Of a DNA stretch of 64,000 bases, positions 60,010 through 64,000 are shown in pieces; position 1 is the first letter of the stretch; every line of letters starts with the position of its first letter. The notes beneath the pieces were generated by a model. It was not told the DNA's origin and did no database searches. It was given only the letters and a program-made list of their open reading frames with translations. The stretch spans positions 1-64,000 of the forward strand of contig CAJNOJ010000385.1 of assembly GCA_905250025.1 (NCBI GenBank), written 5' to 3'. Origin of the DNA: Adineta ricciae (Eukaryota; Rotifera; Eurotatoria; Adinetida; Adinetidae). The position numbers and the translations under genes were made by a program.

Positions 60010-62795
60010 TAAACCTTCAAAAGTATTATTTTCGGTGGTTCTCTTCTGATCGATTACTCATACGAAATAAAACTATATTTGATCGCTTTGACTTGCGCTG
60101 GGAACTTCATACACACTTCTTCAATAAAACGTTGAAAAACTCAACAGAAAGCTCGCCTATGGGTGGATTATCTTATTTGTCACACAACTAATTATATTCA
60201 GATAAAAGGATGTCTAGAAAAGTGATTGATCAAAAGATGCTATTGATGTCGAACACCTGAGTTGGAAAGCTCTCTATCAAATGAAATTCGATGAAACACA
60301 CCACAGTGTAATTGTATAATACTAAAGTATATACACACTCGTATATATGTCTATTCGTTGAAATATCAACGCAAGTGTTTAGTATTGTTTATCGTATGCA
60401 ATACTGTTTTTTTCTAAGGTATAAAAGTCGAACACATCTCAAAAGTTTTGCAAAGTTGGCTTTCTATCAGGTCTTACAAGCTCTTCGTAATAAAGCTCCT
60501 TCAGACTTTGCGATTTTCTCCACGAGCCATAAGACATCAGTCATGTGTCTCTTCTCTCTCCTGCCAGCTTTACAACCAGTCTATCCGTTGTTTCTTCTTT
60601 CTCTCCTCTCGTTCTGTCTGTTTTCTTTTCTTTCTTTCCTGTAAACTGGTTGTTTAACATTTAAATAAAGCGTTGACTCCAAAAAAAGACTTTGCGCAAA
60701 TAATCTCTCTGAATATTTTAATATATTTTTTAGTACTGCCACGACCATGTGGCCATCAGTTATTCTTACGCAAATATAAAAAAAGTATTTTGCTATTTTC
60801 CGTTATTGAATTAGCTCAGGTGGAAAGGTATAGTGCTATCATAACATCAAATATAAATTCAGTCATAGTGCACGTAGAGAGTTAAGTATAGAAGCTCTTT
60901 TTTCTTTAACTAAAGAAGGGAGATTGAGCCGAAAGAAGGTTGGCTCGCCAGGAAGGGCGAATTTTGGTGGTACGAAATTAAATATAGAATCCACAGCGAA
61001 GATAATCCACTTATATACATCAGAAAGATAATACAGACGTTTTCTCTGTTCTCAATTGAAATCTGTAAATCGGATTCGAAGTTCTTCGAAAAGAATAGTT
61101 CCGTTCACATTTTTCTACACATTCGAAACTCAGTAAAATTCTCATATTCACCAGTGTGAGCATCACCAGCTTTTTTCGTGCACATATAAAACTGAAAGCA
61201 GTGTTTTCTCAACTAGTTCAACGAAGAATTCTATCGAAAAAGAAGTTCATACCATCTTCATCGTATTTCATTGCAGTTATTTGAAGAAAATGTGTCCGAC
61301 AATGAATCACTAAACTCACGCATTCCCGCAAATAACAAAGGTTCCATATCTCGTGAGAATCTTTCCGTTTTAAAAACATACTTTTCTATTGACACTACAT
61401 TGCAACACGTAGGCCACCGAGTTATCGTGTCTACGAATATCGAAGTCGTCGAATGGCAGAATTGATGATCAATATTCTATCTCGTCGTATTCTTTAGCTC
61501 CAGATAGAACATATCCACATGAACGTGCTTATCTAACAAACGACCTTCTGGTATACTCTTTGACTATTTGAAAACAACTCTTGAATTTCATAATATGCAG
61601 TGTTTCTGCGCTGAGCGTTGGAACCATTACCTAATAACAACAAACTAATGGTAAGCTTTGCCGGCAAAAACGCCGAGTCTTTCGAAAAAGTCGAGATTAA
61701 ATTTCAGCATTCTTGTAAAATATTTCATTTCTCGCGGGAAACTGTATATGGTCGAAAATTCAACGCAAATATTTACCATTTCATTATCATTCTGGCTTTC
61801 TCACACATTTTTTCATCATCTACGCATTGAATGTGCATCTATGAATCACCACGAAACTTGTTACTTCACATCTGCATATGATATGACTTGGCTAACGATC
61901 AATTTAGCGCTGGTTTGCAAAATACAGTACAAAGCACATTATGCAGTCGACACTACCGACAAAAACATATGTTCAATCTAACAATCATCTCGGAAAAGTC
62001 CTGTGTGAACCTCGTTATTTTCGTCGACATACAATAAGTGACGAAGCTTCCTTCCGTCTTCCGGTAACAACTGTTTCTCAAGATGAGAAATCTATCCACT
62101 CATTTTGACAAAAATCAAAACTGTAATCAGTTCGAGAATTTTCGCCTTCATAATAAGCAGGAATATCATGCATAGAAATAAATAAAAAAAACTTCTAATC
62201 AAATAGCTTCGCACTTCACAGGTTTTATTACAGCCGTTGTTTGTCACAGTAAAAGAATGTACCGTTTTTTTTCCGGAATACATTATCGAGTAACATAAAC
62301 TCATCGAAAAGCACATCAAAGCATTTTACTTGAGAAATACTAGAGTCTATATCGAGGTAGTCAGCGCAAAACGTCTTTGGTGAGTAAATTGACTATCAGC
62401 TTGTCGGAGAGCTGTCGTTGGAATTCTGAAAAATTGATTGACTTTTCCATGTAAATCCATTTTCTATGAGAATCAATTAGGCGTGGAAACATCATAGATA
62501 ACCACTATAAAGACTACATCAACTCGAATGGAAGACATTTTCTTCATGTCTTTCAATCAAAACTATCTCTTGTGTCTCACAGATTTTCCCCTGGCTTGAA
62601 CGTTTCGTTTTAGTGTTTGCGTTACTTTACTTTGTTTGACTACTATTGAGATAATCGCGAGGCAAAGTCAGAAATCTGATTGCGTAGGCTAAAAGAGAAA
62701 TGAAAAATAAAAGAGAAAAAATTTGCGTAGGACCAAATAAATGCCTTGCTTTGCACATTTTAAAACTATTTTATCTATTGTGTTGTAGAGAGACA
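60010..62795. other. 2.8 kb region without a recognised gene
   Basis: Open frames at 60312-60657, 61271-61465 and 61618-61981 are short, without family signal or convincing splice context. Several would need unlikely intron joins. The end carries a TGTTGTAG acceptor at 62782-62789 right before the next gene's ATG. A single-exon or rapidly evolving gene could be hidden here. Confidence 0.4.
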
Positions 62796-63941
62796 ATGAA
62801 GTCAACGACGCAGATGAAGGCTGTTTTTTACAGGCTCTTCCAAGTGATTGTTATTAGTGTGACAATGATCTGTCTCATCCAAATGGCAAATCGAACCAGC
62901 ACGTTCACAACATTGATCCTTGGGGTAAATAATACCAATACAACAGCTTCAAGACGCACTCATTTTGATTATTACATCTGTACACAAGTGTGGAACGAAA
63001 CGGACGAACACCTCATTGAATGGATAGAACATCAAATATTTCGATTAGGCTTCCGCAATGTTTGTGTAATTAGCGTGGAAGAACCATTAGATAAAGCAAT
63101 CGTTACACGCTATCGACTGGCTACGATTACCAAGGCTGAACGTGCTCAAGAATGGAAATATTGTCTGGAATGTTTCACAGATCCGCCAATGAAACCACAA
63201 GATTTGCTCATGCTGCAAGTGAGCCAATCAGACATAAAATTCCATTTCATCACATTATAATTCGAATCGTAACTTATTGTTTCTGTAGGATATTGACGAG
63301 TTTCTCAATGTGCAACGGTCGGATGCTATAGCCGCTCATTACGACGCGTACGATCTATTTCATTTTACGGATTTACGATATGGCTATGTCTACGAAACCG
63401 ACAAAGAAATGGAGAATAAGTCTTTACTAGAAACGAATGTTTACCGCCGAGCGAATTATTACTTAGGCGAATATATACACCCGCAAGTGACAGAACTATT
63501 CGAGTGTAATGGTAGTTGTGCTACCACAAACGGAAAGGTAAGTTCCTTTGTGATTGTCCTGCTTATATACGCGATTTGGATCTTATTTGACGAATTACGT
63601 CACACGTTCTCGAAAGTTTACATTGAAAACGTTATAATTTGTCAATCATTGCTGTGAACTGTTCGTTTTAGGAAATGATTAGAGTTGGCGCTATCGAAGA
63701 GCTCGGTACACATTATCATACTGCGAATAATCGAAGTGGTGGGAAACGGCTCTATATTGATATGAAAGATGTTCGTCTCAATCATTACTGCATGCGTACT
63801 CGTGAAAATTCGTTGATAGCAGGAGGGAAATGGGACAAGAATGGCTACAAACAAGATTTAATCCGACTGAATAATTTTTTCAAAGCAGTCTATGATCCGT
63901 CGATTATTTATGCGAAAAAACTTTCACCTTATCGCAACTAA
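62796..63941 (+). CDS. Putative type II membrane glycosyltransferase (DxDEF type)
   Basis: Three exons, 62796-63218, 63289-63537 and 63672-63941, sum to 942 nt (313 residues). I start at the ATG of MKSTTQMK because a TTGTAG acceptor lies just upstream; a longer frame begins at 62700. A membrane anchor (LFQVIVISVTMICLIQMA) is followed by an N-glycosylation-rich stem. The catalytic part has YYICTQVWNETDEHLIEWIE, in the style of GT92/DUF23 enzymes (WNE-x-LLEWIE). At the exon 1/2 junction comes LLMLQ/DIDEFL, with a metal-binding DxDEF. Near the end are HYHTANNR and LNHYCMRTREN. GT92 adds galactose to glycan cores, but the acceptor cannot be inferred here. AATAAA at 63990-63995. Confidence 0.78.
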
Positions 63942-64000
63942 TGCGAAATATTTTATTCATATCTATTTATTGCATGCTACTTCCATGAAAATAAATCATC
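63942..64000 (+). terminator. 3' end region of the glycosyltransferase gene
   Basis: AATAAA at 63990-63995, about 50 bp after the stop, is a normal cleavage/polyadenylation signal. The cleavage site lies at or beyond the window edge. Confidence 0.6.

Noticed and set aside
59320..60030. Target-site duplication flanking the inverted-repeat element
   Set aside because: Left flank GGGGATC and right flank TAAACC share no direct repeat, so no TSD is claimed.
60312..61981. Several frames of 60-110 codons
   Set aside because: No conserved motifs, no convincing intron joins. Treated as intergenic.
1..64000. CRISPR arrays, rRNA genes, bacterial operons or prophage
   Set aside because: No regularly spaced direct repeats, no rRNA-like sequence, and gene structure is eukaryotic throughout.

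Overview
This is nuclear DNA of an animal. Nearly every protein gene is split by short GT-AG introns, mostly 45-60 bp. Intergenic DNA is AT-rich and full of GA/CT and AAG/CTT tracts. The genes are metazoan families: Rx-type homeobox, Frizzled, Nanos, a TBR/EOMES-type T-box factor, an NMDA-type glutamate receptor, GIGYF and CEP120. There are no operons with Shine-Dalgarno sites, no CRISPR array and no phage. The compact introns, gene density and tandem intronless LicD-type genes would fit a bdelloid rotifer or another small spiralian, but nothing here proves the species. Two single N bases (4204 and 53999) mark unresolved positions.

Layout. Positions 1-3297 (-) hold the 5' part of an unrecognised low-complexity protein that runs off the left edge; its tiny first exons lie beyond a 2.7 kb intron. 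Next are CEP120 (-, 4173-7808), an ankyrin-repeat gene (+, 8720-9910), an Rx/Rax homeobox gene (+, 11551-12670), GIGYF (+, 14189-19467) and CENP-S/MHF1 (+, 19867-20409). After a 3.4 kb gene-free stretch comes a Frizzled of the 5/8 type (+, 23824-26437). Then, all on the minus strand: Nanos (27313-28379), a small unknown protein (28765-29253), a GRIN3-like receptor (29610-33628), hexosaminidase D (35660-37552) and UBE2N/Ubc13 (38118-38801). On the plus strand follow a golgin-like tail-anchored coiled-coil protein (39373-43312), OARD1/TARG1 (43394-43877), a T-box factor (45371-46972), a Costars/ABRA-like protein (47512-48037), a C16orf89-like secreted protein (48762-49808) and a small coiled-coil protein (50171-50762). 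An ARF-family GTPase (-, 50920-51527), a tRNA-Leu(UAG) (-, 52053-52132) and a low-complexity gene (-, 52868 to about 55178) come next. The right end has two tandem intronless LicD-type genes (-), a 668 bp non-autonomous inverted-repeat element (59342-60009) and a putative glycosyltransferase (+, 62796-63941).

I built the exon models by hand, joining consensus splice sites so that the reading frame and family alignment stay intact. For most multi-exon genes (CEP120 15 exons, GIGYF 17, GRIN3-like 12, HEXD 6, Frizzled 5, T-box 7, Rx 4, UBE2N 5 and others) the summed exon lengths are an exact multiple of three, which supports the models. The golgin-like gene has one junction that does not resolve, and the 52.9-55.2 kb gene has a missing or unassigned exon.

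The genes do not form one pathway; this is a normal mixed chromosomal segment. Developmental regulators (Rx, Frizzled, T-box, Nanos) sit beside large non-coding stretches, while housekeeping genes (UBE2N, CENP-S, GIGYF, ARF) are tightly packed. The most unusual items are the glutamate receptor, which lacks the agonist-binding arginine and has an altered M3 signature, the inverted-repeat element, and the tandem intronless LicD pair.
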